This document shows positions 34,413 to 43,504 of a stretch of DNA of 64,000 bases, in pieces. Origin of the DNA: Enterococcus mundtii. Its GTDB lineage: Bacteria; Bacillota; Bacilli; Lactobacillales; Enterococcaceae. The notes under the pieces were generated by a model. That model was given only the letters and a program-made list of their open reading frames with translations. It was not told the DNA's origin and searched no databases. Every line of letters begins with the position of its first letter. Position 1 is the first letter of the stretch. Both the position numbers and the translations under genes were made by a program. The DNA is taken from positions 1-64,000 of the forward strand of contig NZ_PUAP01000050.1 of NCBI RefSeq assembly GCF_002947535.1, given 5' to 3'.

Positions 34413-34962
34413 GGAGACGAATCGATTTGTATTGACCATGGTTGAAAAAAACGTTTGGATGAAAGATTTAGCAATCAACTATGTATTTTTCCAAGAAAAG
34501 AATGATCAAGGATACGACAGCCATAGAAAAGCAGCCCTAGCATTTGTTACGTTCATCAATCAGAGACGAGGGCATGATCGAATTGAGTATACAGATAAAC
34601 TTGATTTTCCAGTCAATATAACAGCATCCTATTCCATAAACCCAAGTGTAATGGAAGCAGAACGAATTTCATTCGACGCTTTTTTTTCTACATATAGTGA
34701 CTTGAAAGGGCAGTATCTTTCAGATTATGCCTACGCTTTTTTTAAAATCCCTTTTTTCTATAAAGGAAGTAAAAAAGATTTCATTGAACTAAATGATTAC
34801 TTGTTTCCTAGGAAAGAAATGTTAGTCATTTATCAATGGAACAACACGTGGTCCGATTATTTTGCTTATGGAAAACATTCCGGAAAAGGAGCATATCTGT
34901 GGACGATTTATGATCCAACAAGAAAAAGATTTACGGTATGCGGGGCATCTACATTGAATTGA
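34396..34962 (+). CDS. tandem paralogue 2, uncharacterised family
   Basis: A 188-residue soluble protein. AGGAGG within the end of gene 1 gives coupled translation. Shared blocks: LAINYVFFQEKNDQGYDSHR then KAALAFVTFIN, central INPSVMEAERISFDAFFSTY, and C-terminal IYQWNNTWSDYFAYGKHSG then LWTIYDPTRKRFTVCG. The SHRKAAL motif and the WN-x2-WS-x-YF motif are identical or nearly so in all copies. Function unknown. Confidence 0.75.
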   Translation: MKLLDKETNRFVLTMVEKNVWMKDLAINYVFFQEKNDQGYDSHRKAALAFVTFINQRRGHDRIEYTDKLDFPVNITASYSINPSVMEAERISFDAFFSTYSDLKGQYLSDYAYAFFKIPFFYKGSKKDFIELNDYLFPRKEMLVIYQWNNTWSDYFAYGKHSGKGAYLWTIYDPTRKRFTVCGASTLN

Positions 34963-34976
34963 ATGAGGAGGACAGA

Positions 34977-35558
34977 ATGAAATTCTTAAAAGAAGAGACG
35001 TTTCAGTTTGAAAAGAAGCTTTGTTCAAAAAAATTTCCAAGAGCTAGGCTTGGACTCGATTATGTATTTTTTGAAGAAACAGATTATCGTGGATGGCCCA
35101 GTCATCGTAAAGCTGCCCTCGAATTCATCAAAGTGAAGAATGATGAAAGAGGTGTTCCAGGAATTCTCTATACAGATGTACGTTACTTTGATGATTTACC
35201 TATCATATGTAGTCCGATTAAATTGATATATGCAGTGAATCCAGAGTTAATGTATGGGAAACAGATAGAGGTAGATGCTTTCTTTTCAGTTGAAAAAGCA
35301 GATAAAAACAACTATGTTTCTGGTTACGCCCAAACATTTCTTTGTTCTATGTATTCTAATATTGGAGATGAAGCAGATTTTATTTTTTGGAATGATGTAT
35401 TATTTCCTGATAAAACTGCGTTAACGATATACAAGTGGAATGATAATTGGTCGAATTATTTTTCTGCGGGTAGGGAATGGATGGGTACTTTCTTTTGGAC
35501 AATTTCTGACACTACATCAAATAAACTGATAGTTATCGGTTGTTCTTTGACTGATTGA
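34977..35558 (+). CDS. tandem paralogue 3, uncharacterised family
   Basis: A 193-residue soluble protein. The start at 34977 has GAGGAGG 5-6 bases upstream and is preferred to 34938, which overlaps the end of gene 2 in another frame. Shared blocks: LGLDYVFFEETDYRGWPSHR then KAALEFIKVKN, central VNPELMYGKQIEVDAFFSVE, and IYKWNDNWSNYFSAGREW then FWTISDTTSNKLIVIG. It ends 15 bases before a terminator, so the three genes form one transcript. Function unknown. Confidence 0.75.
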   Translation: MKFLKEETFQFEKKLCSKKFPRARLGLDYVFFEETDYRGWPSHRKAALEFIKVKNDERGVPGILYTDVRYFDDLPIICSPIKLIYAVNPELMYGKQIEVDAFFSVEKADKNNYVSGYAQTFLCSMYSNIGDEADFIFWNDVLFPDKTALTIYKWNDNWSNYFSAGREWMGTFFWTISDTTSNKLIVIGCSLTD

Positions 35559-35574
35559 GGAGAAGTGGATGTCA

Positions 35575-35617
35575 AAACACCAATTAGCTCAGAAATGTTG
35601 AGTTCAATTGGTGTTTT
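35575..35617 (+). terminator. intrinsic terminator of the three-paralogue operon
   Basis: ACACCAATT and AATTGGTGT enclose a second short stem (CTCA/TGAG); the right arm runs into TTTTATT. Confidence 0.75.
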
Positions 35618-35866
35618 ATTGTATAGATCATTTAGTTAAAAGGAGGTTTGTTCCGCACCTATATAGTCAGTGGAGGTGAGGAAATAAAGTTGGACTAGGG
35701 AAAGTGAGAGCGAACTTCGAAAAATAAATCGTTGTTTATAAAATTTAGCTGGCAAATATTTATCTGAGACGCATTTACTTTTGACCAAGCCTTTTTTCCC
35801 TCTATCCATTTCGAAAACCATTTGGTACACTGTTAGGGAATTTACATATATAAAGGGGGAACAAAA

Positions 35867-36883
35867 GTGAAATTGACAATTCGAGATATTGCTGAGATGG
35901 CGGGTGTTTCAGTGACGACTGTGTCACAGATATTAAATAATAAAGGCAGCCGTTTTAGTGAAAAGACACGAAAAAAAGTGTTGTCGATCGTGAATGAACA
36001 TCATTACAAGCCAGATTATTTTGCTTCCAATGTGATCAATCGTCACTCAAAAACGATTGGCATGATCGTGCCAGATGTGACGGATTTCTTCTTTTCCAAA
36101 GTGATCGAAGGGGTTGAAAGTTATTTAAACCCATTAGGATATGTCATCATTCTTTGTAACTCCAGACATAGTCAAGAAAATGAATTGAAGTACTTAAGAG
36201 AACTTTCTCATCGATCCGTGGATGGTTTATTGTTAGCGACGCCGAATGTGTTGCCTCAAGAGTATGCCCTTGATAGTGGTTTTTATAACAATATGCCGAT
36301 CATCCTGATCGATCGGGGGTTGAATCGTCGAGACAATGGTCGTTTGATCGTGAAGGAATATGAAGGCGCTTATCAAGCTGTATCGTTGTTGATCAAAAAT
36401 GGTCATACTAAAATTGGTATGCTAAAAGAGACAACTGGCTATTATCAGTTAGAAGAGCGATTCAATGGTTATCGTCATGCATTAAAAGACCATGGACTTG
36501 CGTTCAACGGTAAGTTTGTAGAAGAAGGGGATCTGACTGTCCAAGGAGGGTACGAAGCAAGTAAGCGTTTGTTACGTCATAAAGATGTGACGGCGGTATT
36601 TTGTGGCAATGATGCCATGGCAATTGGTTGTTATCAAGCGATTGATGAAATGGGCAAGCGTATTCCAGAGGATGTTTCGGTCATCGGGTTCGATGGATTA
36701 AAATTGTCTGAGTATATGATCCCTAAGTTGACAACGGTCAAGCAACCGAGTTTCGATATTGGTTTTTATGCAGCTCGCTTTTTGATTGATACGATTGAAT
36801 TTCCCCAAAGAAAAGTTCCGAACAAAGTGTTTGAAACAAAATTAATTATTCGTGAGAGCGTAAAAACATTGACAAAGGTCTAG
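35867..36883 (+). CDS. LacI-family repressor of nucleoside catabolism (inferred)
   Basis: A 338-residue LacI/RbsR-type regulator: N-terminal HTH with hinge (MKLTIRDIAEMAGVSVTTVS, residues 1-20, through HYKPDYFASNV) and a periplasmic-binding-like effector domain with FCGNDAMAIGC and DVSVIGFDG. GTG start after AAAGGGGGAACAAAA. It stands 140 bases upstream of pdp, and a perfect 16-bp palindrome of LacI-operator form lies between them. Control of the pdp-deoC-cdd-bmpA-nup genes is therefore inferred; effector probably a nucleoside or (deoxy)ribose derivative. Confidence 0.85.
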   Translation: MKLTIRDIAEMAGVSVTTVSQILNNKGSRFSEKTRKKVLSIVNEHHYKPDYFASNVINRHSKTIGMIVPDVTDFFFSKVIEGVESYLNPLGYVIILCNSRHSQENELKYLRELSHRSVDGLLLATPNVLPQEYALDSGFYNNMPIILIDRGLNRRDNGRLIVKEYEGAYQAVSLLIKNGHTKIGMLKETTGYYQLEERFNGYRHALKDHGLAFNGKFVEEGDLTVQGGYEASKRLLRHKDVTAVFCGNDAMAIGCYQAIDEMGKRIPEDVSVIGFDGLKLSEYMIPKLTTVKQPSFDIGFYAARFLIDTIEFPQRKVPNKVFETKLIIRESVKTLTKV

Positions 36884-36902
36884 TAGGGCGTTATATTGCT
36901 TA

Positions 36903-36916
36903 TGTAAGTGTTTACA
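36903..36916 (+). promoter_or_regulatory. cre-like site upstream of pdp
   Basis: TGTAAGTGTTTACA matches the cre consensus TGWAANCGNTNWCA at 13 of 14 positions; only the first base of the central CG differs. Confidence 0.45.
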
Positions 36917-36944
36917 AAGCTGGTAAGATACATTGCGGGAAAAT

Positions 36945-36960
36945 AGTAAACCGGTTTACT
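36945..36960 (+). promoter_or_regulatory. LacI-type operator
   Basis: AGTAAACCGGTTTACT is a perfect 16-bp palindrome with the central CG step favoured by LacI-family proteins. It sits just upstream of the pdp -35 and after the LacI-type regulator gene. Confidence 0.65.
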
Positions 36961-36967
36961 AAAGTGG

Positions 36968-36995
36968 TTTACCTTTTTCGAATTTCCTGTATAAT
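36968..36995 (+). promoter_or_regulatory. pdp operon promoter
   Basis: TATAAT at 36990-36995 with TTTACC 16 bases upstream; the -10 is perfect, the -35 weak. The transcript would start near 37002, about 20 bases before the pdp start. Confidence 0.55.
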
Positions 36996-37024
36996 ACCGA
37001 ATGAAGAACGAGGAGGATTACGGC

Positions 37025-38326
37025 ATGCGGATGGTCGATTTGATCGAAAAAAAGAGAGATGGACACCAATTATCAAAGGAAGAGATTTCGTATATTGTCA
37101 CGAACTACACAAATGATAACATTCCTGATTACCAAATCAGCGCATTATTGATGGCTATCTTCTATCAAGATATGACCGATGAAGAAATTACTGATCTAAC
37201 GCTGGCAATCGCTCATTCTGGTGATGTGATCGATTTGAGTTCCTTAGATGGAATCAAAGTCGATAAGCATTCTACTGGAGGCGTGGGGGATACAACTACC
37301 TTGATTTTAGCACCGTTAGTAGCAAGTGTTGGCGCAACCGTGGCAAAAATGTCGGGGCGTGGTCTTGGCTACACAGGTGGTACATTAGACAAGTTAGAGG
37401 CTATTCCTGGATTTCGAATCGAACTATCAGATGAAGAATTCATCCGCACCGTGAACGAAAGTAAAGTAGCAGTGATCGGGCAATCGGGCAATCTCGCCCC
37501 AGCAGATAAAAAATTGTATGCCTTGCGTGATGTGACGGCAACGGTCAACTCGATTCCTTTGATCGCAAGCTCGATCATGAGTAAGAAAATTGCCGCAGGA
37601 GCGGATGCGATTGTACTAGATGTGACGACGGGTGACGGTGCCTTCATGAAAAATATCGAAGATGCAAGACGTCTAGCAAAAACGATGACACGGATCGGCA
37701 AGTTGGCCGGTCGCCAAACAGTGGCAGTGATTTCTGATATGTCTGAACCGTTGGGCGAAGCAATTGGCAACAGCTTAGAAGTCGTTGAAGCTATTGAGAC
37801 ACTTCAGGGGAACGGACCGGAAGATTTAGTGGAAATGTGCTATGCTTTAGGTAGTCAAATGGTCGTTTTAGCCGAAAAAGCGGCATCGATCGAAGAAGCG
37901 CGTGAAATGCTGAAAGAAGCCCTTGAATCAGGAAAAGCTTTAGCTAAATTCAAAGAAATGATCCAGAACCAAGGGGGCGACCCAACAGTTGTCGATGAAC
38001 CTGCGCGGTTGTTAACTGCTCGTTACATTTATGAACTGCCAGCGAAGACAACAGGTGTCGTGACAAAAATCGTTGCGAACGAATTAGGGATCGCAGCAAT
38101 GATGCTTGGTGCAGGGCGTAAAACAAAAGAAGATTCAATCGATCATGCAGTTGGTTTGCGATTGAATAAGAAAATCGGTGATAAGGTAGAGGCTGGGGAA
38201 TCGCTATTGACGATCTATAGTAATGAAGAAGAGATTTCGCCAGTGATCGACTTGTTATATAAAAATATTGAAATCGGTGATACGGCTGAGAAGCCAATCC
38301 TGATTCACGACATCATTACAGAGTAG
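37025..38326 (+). CDS. pdp: pyrimidine-nucleoside phosphorylase
   Basis: A 433-residue enzyme that splits uridine, thymidine and deoxyuridine to base and (deoxy)ribose-1-phosphate. Signature [16 protein letters not shown] of the thymidine/pyrimidine phosphorylase family near residue 110, phosphate-binding [13 protein letters not shown], and the [11 protein letters not shown] block. The start at 37025 ([13 protein letters not shown]) has GAGGAGG 8 bases away and gives the family's usual 433 residues. First gene of the nucleoside operon; deoC follows 13 bases later. Confidence 0.95.
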   Translation: MRMVDLIEKKRDGHQLSKEEISYIVTNYTNDNIPDYQISALLMAIFYQDMTDEEITDLTLAIAHSGDVIDLSSLDGIKVDKHSTGGVGDTTTLILAPLVASVGATVAKMSGRGLGYTGGTLDKLEAIPGFRIELSDEEFIRTVNESKVAVIGQSGNLAPADKKLYALRDVTATVNSIPLIASSIMSKKIAAGADAIVLDVTTGDGAFMKNIEDARRLAKTMTRIGKLAGRQTVAVISDMSEPLGEAIGNSLEVVEAIETLQGNGPEDLVEMCYALGSQMVVLAEKAASIEEAREMLKEALESGKALAKFKEMIQNQGGDPTVVDEPARLLTARYIYELPAKTTGVVTKIVANELGIAAMMLGAGRKTKEDSIDHAVGLRLNKKIGDKVEAGESLLTIYSNEEEISPVIDLLYKNIEIGDTAEKPILIHDIITE

Positions 38327-38339
38327 AAGGAGAAGAGAC

Positions 38340-39002
38340 ATGGAATTAAATCGAATGATCGACCACACAATTCTAAAAGCAGATGCAACAAAAGCAGATG
38401 TGATGCGCATTATTGAGGAAGCAAAAAAACATCATTTCTATTCAGTATGTATCAATCCAACATGGGTTGCCTTGGCGAAAGAGGAACTACAAGGTGAGCC
38501 AGTCGCTGTTTGTACCGTCATTGGTTTCCCATTAGGAGCAAACACAGCCGAGACAAAGGCATTTGAAACAGCGAATGCGATCGAAAATGGCGCAGATGAA
38601 GTGGATATGGTCATCAATATCGGTGCCTTGAAATCTGAACAAGACGATGTCGTGAAAAAAGATATCGAAGCGGTAGTCGAAGCTGCAAAAGACCGCGCGT
38701 TAGTTAAAGTAATCATTGAAACAGCCTTGTTAGAACAAGCGGAAATCATCAAAGCTTGCGAATTAGCGAAAGCTGCAGGAGCTGATTTTGTGAAGACATC
38801 TACTGGTTTTTCAACAGGTGGCGCGAAAGTGGAAGATATCCGCTTGATGCGTGAAACGGTTGGTCCAGAAATGGGCGTAAAAGCTTCAGGAGGTATCCAC
38901 AATGAAGCGGAAGCCGTTGCGATGATCGAAGCAGGTGCCACACGAATCGGTACAAGTGCTGGTGTGTCGATCATGTCCGGTTCAACTGGCGAAGGCTATT
39001 AA
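38340..39002 (+). CDS. deoC: deoxyribose-phosphate aldolase
   Basis: A 220-residue class I aldolase that splits 2-deoxyribose-5-phosphate into glyceraldehyde-3-phosphate and acetaldehyde. The Schiff-base lysine is in [14 protein letters not shown], the proton-relay lysine in GVKASGGI, and the N-terminal [11 protein letters not shown] is typical. AGAAGGAG precedes the ATG. It processes the sugar made by Pdp and the purine phosphorylases after DeoB. Confidence 0.96.
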   Translation: MELNRMIDHTILKADATKADVMRIIEEAKKHHFYSVCINPTWVALAKEELQGEPVAVCTVIGFPLGANTAETKAFETANAIENGADEVDMVINIGALKSEQDDVVKKDIEAVVEAAKDRALVKVIIETALLEQAEIIKACELAKAAGADFVKTSTGFSTGGAKVEDIRLMRETVGPEMGVKASGGIHNEAEAVAMIEAGATRIGTSAGVSIMSGSTGEGY

Positions 39003-39020
39003 TATTCTAAGGAGAAAAAG

Positions 39021-39419
39021 ATGTCAGAAATCAAACAAGAATGGATCGATATCGCTATCGACGCCTTGGATAAAGCGTATGTGCCTTATTCCAAATTTCC
39101 AGTAGGTGCTTGTTTAGTGACAGCATCTGGGAAAACCTATCAAGGATTGAATATCGAAAATGCGTCATTTGGTTTAACGAATTGCGCAGAACGTACCGCG
39201 TTTTTTAAAGCAGTATCTGAAAAAGAAATGGACTTTACACATCTAGTCGTTGCAGGTCATACGCCTGAACCGATTTCTCCATGTGGTGCTTGTCGCCAAG
39301 TAATGGCAGAATTTTGTGAGCCAGAGATGCCAGTCACGTTGGTTGGCGACGATGGTGTGACGAAAACAATGACCGTAAGAGAGTTATTACCTTACGCATT
39401 TTCAGAAAAAGATTTATAA
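39021..39419 (+). CDS. cdd: cytidine deaminase
   Basis: A 132-residue tetrameric-type zinc enzyme converting (deoxy)cytidine to (deoxy)uridine, which feeds Pdp. Zinc and catalytic residues: NCAERTAFF (Cys and catalytic Glu) and PCGACRQVMAEF (two Cys). AAGGAG lies 8 bases before the start. Confidence 0.96.
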   Translation: MSEIKQEWIDIAIDALDKAYVPYSKFPVGACLVTASGKTYQGLNIENASFGLTNCAERTAFFKAVSEKEMDFTHLVVAGHTPEPISPCGACRQVMAEFCEPEMPVTLVGDDGVTKTMTVRELLPYAFSEKDL

Positions 39420-39482
39420 ACTATGTTCAATTCAGTCAGCTGACTGTTGAAAAAACAATTACTTTTAGGGGGCTTTACAGAA

Positions 39483-40568
39483 ATGAAAAAAGCAAAATTA
39501 TTTGGTTTAGGTGCTATCGCACTATCAGCAGGCTTACTTTTAAGCGCATGCGGTAACGGCGGTTCAGATTCTACTGATTCAACCGGTGGAAACAGTGCAT
39601 CAGGAACAGCAACTGCAGCATTGATTACAGATACAGGTGGCGTCGACGACCGTTCATTCAACCAGTCAGCTTGGGAAGGGTTAGAAGATTGGGGTAAAGA
39701 GCAAGGCTTGTCACGTGGAAACGATGGCTTCCAATATTTCCAATCTGCCAATGAATCAGATTATATTCCAAATATCGATCAAGCGTTAAACGCTGGCTTC
39801 AAAACAATTTTTGGGATCGGGTTTAAATTGAAACCTGCAATCGAAGAACAAGCAACAAGTAACCCTGAAACAAACTTTGCAATCATTGATGATGTGATCG
39901 AAGGAAAAGACAACGTCGTTTCAGCAACATTTAAAGACAACGAAGCTTCTTACCTTGCAGGAATCGCAGCAGCTTACACAACTGAAACAAATGTGGTTGG
40001 ATTTATCGGTGGTGTTAAAGGTGAAGTAATCGACCGTTTTGAAGCTGGTTTCAATGCCGGAGTTAAAGCAGGCGCTGAAGCGTTGAACAAAGACATCGAA
40101 GTATTGAACCAATATGCAGGTGATTTCTCAGCTCCAGATAAAGGACGTTCAATCGCACAAGGTATGTACGCACAAAATGCTGACATCATTTTCCATGCTT
40201 CAGGTGGTACAGGTAACGGTGTCTTCCAAGAAGCAAAATCATTAAATGAATCAGGCGACAAAACAGTTTGGGTAATCGGTGTTGACCGTGACCAATCTGA
40301 CGAAGGAAACTACACATTGAATGGTGAAGACAAAAACTTCACATTGACATCAACACTTAAAGGTGTAGGAACAGTTGTAAAAGATTTAGCTCAACAATCA
40401 GCAGACGGTAACTTCCCTGGTGGCGAACACACTGTTTATGGTTTGAAAGAAGACGGTGTAGGTATCACTGAAGGCCAACTTTCTGACGAAGCGAAAAAAG
40501 CAGTAGACGAAGCAAAAGAAAAAATCATTTCAGGTGACATCGAAGTTCCTGAAACTCCTGAAAGCTAA
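39483..40568 (+). CDS. bmpA: BMP-family nucleoside-binding lipoprotein
   Basis: A 361-residue lipoprotein with lipobox LLSAC (Cys23). The mature protein shows BMP/Med family landmarks: TDTGGVDDRSFNQSAWEGL, the NVVGFIGGVKGEVIDRFEAGF block, and HASGGTGNGVFQEA followed by VIGVDRDQ. It captures nucleosides at the surface for the adjacent ATPase and permeases. The start at 39483 has AGGGGG upstream and opens directly on the signal peptide. It is separated from nupA by a 247-base structured gap with two possible terminators, so it may be made in excess over the rest of the importer. Confidence 0.93.
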   Translation: MKKAKLFGLGAIALSAGLLLSACGNGGSDSTDSTGGNSASGTATAALITDTGGVDDRSFNQSAWEGLEDWGKEQGLSRGNDGFQYFQSANESDYIPNIDQALNAGFKTIFGIGFKLKPAIEEQATSNPETNFAIIDDVIEGKDNVVSATFKDNEASYLAGIAAAYTTETNVVGFIGGVKGEVIDRFEAGFNAGVKAGAEALNKDIEVLNQYAGDFSAPDKGRSIAQGMYAQNADIIFHASGGTGNGVFQEAKSLNESGDKTVWVIGVDRDQSDEGNYTLNGEDKNFTLTSTLKGVGTVVKDLAQQSADGNFPGGEHTVYGLKEDGVGITEGQLSDEAKKAVDEAKEKIISGDIEVPETPES

Positions 40569-40582
40569 TAAATACCATTTCT

Positions 40583-40615
40583 ATAGCCTTGTTGGACAAT
40601 TGTTTAACAGGGCTA
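40583..40615 (+). terminator. hairpin after the nucleoside-binding protein gene
   Basis: ATAGCCTTGTT and AACAGGGCTAT pair with one wobble over 12 bases. The following T-run is poor, so it may be a partial terminator or an mRNA 3' stabiliser. Confidence 0.5.
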
Positions 40616-40649
40616 TCGTTTAGTTATCTACTAATGTTGTTTTTTTATG

Positions 40650-40780
40650 CAAGTTGCTAGGTACCCCGATTTGGATAAGGGAACAACTTGTTACAAGTAG
40701 CTTAGCTTCTTGGATTTTGGTTACTCGATGAGCGACGTTTTGTGAACGATCGTCATCGTCCCTTTTATTTTTTAAACAAT
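40650..40780 (+). promoter_or_regulatory. structured leader with terminator-like hairpin before nupA
   Basis: CAAGTTG (40650-40656) is complemented at 40684-40690, and CGATGA (40726-40731) at 40753-40758, the latter followed by TCCCTTTTATTTTTT. The second looks like an intrinsic terminator 30 bases ahead of the ATPase gene. The arrangement suggests attenuation between bmpA and nupA; no known riboswitch class was recognised. Confidence 0.4.
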
Positions 40781-40815
40781 GTCGCCTGGATATAAATTGT
40801 TAGGATGTGAAAAAT

Positions 40816-42378
40816 GTGGATCAAGAAAATATTGTCATCGAAATGCGAAATATCACGAAACAATTCGGTACTTTCAAAGCAAATGACAACATCAACCTTC
40901 AAGTAAAAGCAGGAGAAATCCATGCCTTGCTTGGTGAAAATGGTGCAGGTAAATCAACGTTAATGAATGTTTTATCAGGTCTTTTAGAGCCAACATCAGG
41001 TGAGATTTTGATGCACGGCAAAGAAGTAAACATCACGAGCCCGACGAAAGCCAATCAATTAGGGATCGGAATGGTGCATCAACACTTTATGTTAGTCGAT
41101 GCATTCACAGTAACAGAAAATATCGTACTAGGAAGTGAGCCAAGTGCAGGCGGTATCTTGAATCGCAAGAAAGCCCGGGAAGAAATCAAACGATTATCTG
41201 AACAATACGGCTTAGCAGTGAATCCGGATGCGTACGTTCGTGATATTTCTGTCGGTATGGAACAACGTGTGGAGATTTTAAAAACACTTTATCGTGGTGC
41301 AGATGTCTTGATTTTTGATGAGCCGACAGCTGTATTGACGCCGCAAGAAATCGATGAATTGATCGTGATCATGAAAGAGTTGGTCAAAGAAGGAAAGTCG
41401 GTCATTTTGATCACGCATAAATTAGATGAGATCAAAGCAGTTGCCGATCGTTGTACGGTCATTCGCCGTGGTCAAGGGATCGGAACTGTCAATGTGAAAG
41501 ATGTTTCTTCGCAACAGTTAGCCGATATGATGGTCGGAAGAACCGTTTCATTCAAAACAATGAAAAAAGAAGCACGTCCACAAGAAGTGGTGCTTTCTGT
41601 AGAAAATCTTGTAGTTAAAGAAAACCGTGGATTAGAAGCGGTAAAAGATTTGAGTCTAGAAGTTCGAGCGGGTGAAGTGTTGGGGATCGCTGGAATCGAT
41701 GGGAATGGCCAATCGGAGTTGATTCAAGCGTTAACCGGTTTACGTAAAGTTGAAAGTGGAACGATTCGTTTGAAAGACGAAGAGATCACGAATAAAAAAC
41801 CACGTAAAATCACAGAATCTGGGCTAGGACATGTGCCAGAAGATCGACATAAATATGGCTTGGTTCTTGATATGACTTTATCCGAAAATATTGCCATGCA
41901 AACCTACTATCAAAAACCGTATAGTAAAAATGGCTTGTTGAACTATGGTGTGATGAATGAACATGCCAGAGATTTAATCGATGAGTATGATGTACGAACA
42001 ACGAGCGAATTAGTGCCAGCGAAAGCTTTATCGGGTGGGAACCAACAAAAAGCCATCATTGCTCGTGAAATCGATCGTGACCCTGATCTGCTGATCGTTG
42101 CGAATCCGACACGTGGGTTAGATGTTGGTGCAATCGAGTTTATCCATAAACGTTTGATTGAACAACGTGATAAATTCAAAGCAGTTTTATTGGTTAGTTT
42201 TGAATTAGAAGAAATTTTAAATGTGTCCGATCGTATTGCGGTAATCCATCAAGGAAAAATCGTGGGGATCGTTGATCCAAAAGAAACATCTGAAAACGAG
42301 CTAGGTCTATTGATGGCGGGTTATACTTTAGAAGAAGCACGTAGAGAGTTAGAAAAGGTTGGTGACACACATGAATGA
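40816..42378 (+). CDS. nupA: nucleoside ABC transporter ATPase (double cassette)
   Basis: A roughly 520-residue ATPase with two ABC domains, like RbsA and lactococcal NupA. The first cassette has Walker A GENGAGKST and Walker B VLIFDEPTAVL; the second has a degenerate Walker A GIDGNGQSEL but intact LSGGNQQK and LLIVANPTRGLD. It powers import through NupB/NupC with BmpA. Two in-frame GTG starts exist (40807, 40816); the second gives better distance from AGGA. Its end overlaps nupB by 8 bases. Confidence 0.92.
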   Translation: MDQENIVIEMRNITKQFGTFKANDNINLQVKAGEIHALLGENGAGKSTLMNVLSGLLEPTSGEILMHGKEVNITSPTKANQLGIGMVHQHFMLVDAFTVTENIVLGSEPSAGGILNRKKAREEIKRLSEQYGLAVNPDAYVRDISVGMEQRVEILKTLYRGADVLIFDEPTAVLTPQEIDELIVIMKELVKEGKSVILITHKLDEIKAVADRCTVIRRGQGIGTVNVKDVSSQQLADMMVGRTVSFKTMKKEARPQEVVLSVENLVVKENRGLEAVKDLSLEVRAGEVLGIAGIDGNGQSELIQALTGLRKVESGTIRLKDEEITNKKPRKITESGLGHVPEDRHKYGLVLDMTLSENIAMQTYYQKPYSKNGLLNYGVMNEHARDLIDEYDVRTTSELVPAKALSGGNQQKAIIAREIDRDPDLLIVANPTRGLDVGAIEFIHKRLIEQRDKFKAVLLVSFELEEILNVSDRIAVIHQGKIVGIVDPKETSENELGLLMAGYTLEEARRELEKVGDTHE

Positions 42379-43504
42379 TCGTAGCGAAAGGTTCCGTAAT
42401 CTGCTAGTGCCTATATTTTCGGTTATTTTAGGGTTGATTCTAGGTGCTATTTTGATGGTTGCCTTTGGTTATCATCCAATCCAAGGATATTCTTCGATGT
42501 TGAATGCTTCGTTAGGTTCACAACGAAGTATCGGTGAAACGTTAAGACAAGCAACACCTTTGATTTTTACAGCCTTAGGTTTTTCTGTTGCAAATTCAGC
42601 CGGATTCTTTAATATCGGGCTTTCTGGACAAGCACTTTGTGGCTGGATCATAAGCATTTGGACGGCGTTAGCTTTTCCAGATCTACCAAAAATCATTTTA
42701 TTGCCAATGTGCGTGATTTTAGGTGCACTTGCTGGGGCAATGGCCGCAGCTATTCCAGGATTGTTACGTGCGTTCTTTGGAACAAGTGAAGTTATCGTAA
42801 CGATCATGATGAATTATATTTTGCTCTATTTAAGTACGTATACACTTCATGAAATAATGCCTGAATCTTATCGTTCAAGTTTAGACTCTTCAAATATGAT
42901 CAGTGAGAATGCTTCCTTACGTATTCCTTGGCTGACCCAGATGTTTGGAGGCTCTCGTGTGAATGGCGGACTCTTCTTGGCACTGATTGCGTTAGTGCTT
43001 GTATGGATCGTCATGAAGAAAACAACCTTAGGCTTTGAGATCCGTTCTGTTGGATTGAATCCATATGCCTCTGAATATGCGGGAATGAGTAGTAAACGAA
43101 CAATTGTCTTATCTATGGTTATCTCTGGTGGATTAGCTGGACTAGGTGGTGTGGTCGAAGGACTGGGAACATACCAAAACTTCTTCGTTCAAACAACTTC
43201 ATTATCCATTGGGTTTGACGGTATGGCCGTTTCCTTATTAGGTTCTGGTTCTGCCATCGGGATTTTGTTATCTGCGCTATTATTCAGTGTTCTAAAAATC
43301 GGTGGATTAGGGATGCAAACTGGTGCTGGGGTACCGTTTGAAATCGTCAATGTATCGATTGCCTTGATCATCTTCTTCGTGGGGATCAACTTCTTGATTC
43401 GTTTCCTTATGGCGAAATTCTTCCAAGGGAAAAAACAAGAAGAGATCGTCGCAACGATTGAAACGAAACCAAATCATCAAAATCAAGAAGGAGGAGAGCT
43501 GTAA
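42371..43504 (+). CDS. nupB: nucleoside ABC transporter permease
   Basis: A 377-residue membrane protein of the branched-chain amino acid/ribose permease class, with 8-10 hydrophobic spans and the conserved ANSAGFFNIGLSGQALCGW loop seen in BMP-type nucleoside permeases. The ATG at 42371 overlaps the end of nupA; its stop overlaps the start of nupC by one base (TAATG). Gene-symbol use follows the lactococcal NupABC system. Confidence 0.9.
   Translation: MNDRSERFRNLLVPIFSVILGLILGAILMVAFGYHPIQGYSSMLNASLGSQRSIGETLRQATPLIFTALGFSVANSAGFFNIGLSGQALCGWIISIWTALAFPDLPKIILLPMCVILGALAGAMAAAIPGLLRAFFGTSEVIVTIMMNYILLYLSTYTLHEIMPESYRSSLDSSNMISENASLRIPWLTQMFGGSRVNGGLFLALIALVLVWIVMKKTTLGFEIRSVGLNPYASEYAGMSSKRTIVLSMVISGGLAGLGGVVEGLGTYQNFFVQTTSLSIGFDGMAVSLLGSGSAIGILLSALLFSVLKIGGLGMQTGAGVPFEIVNVSIALIIFFVGINFLIRFLMAKFFQGKKQEEIVATIETKPNHQNQEGGEL

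Noticed and set aside
37369-38974. Long minus-strand frames opposite pdp and deoC
   Set aside because: They are antisense shadows of strongly supported genes with codon bias on the plus strand.
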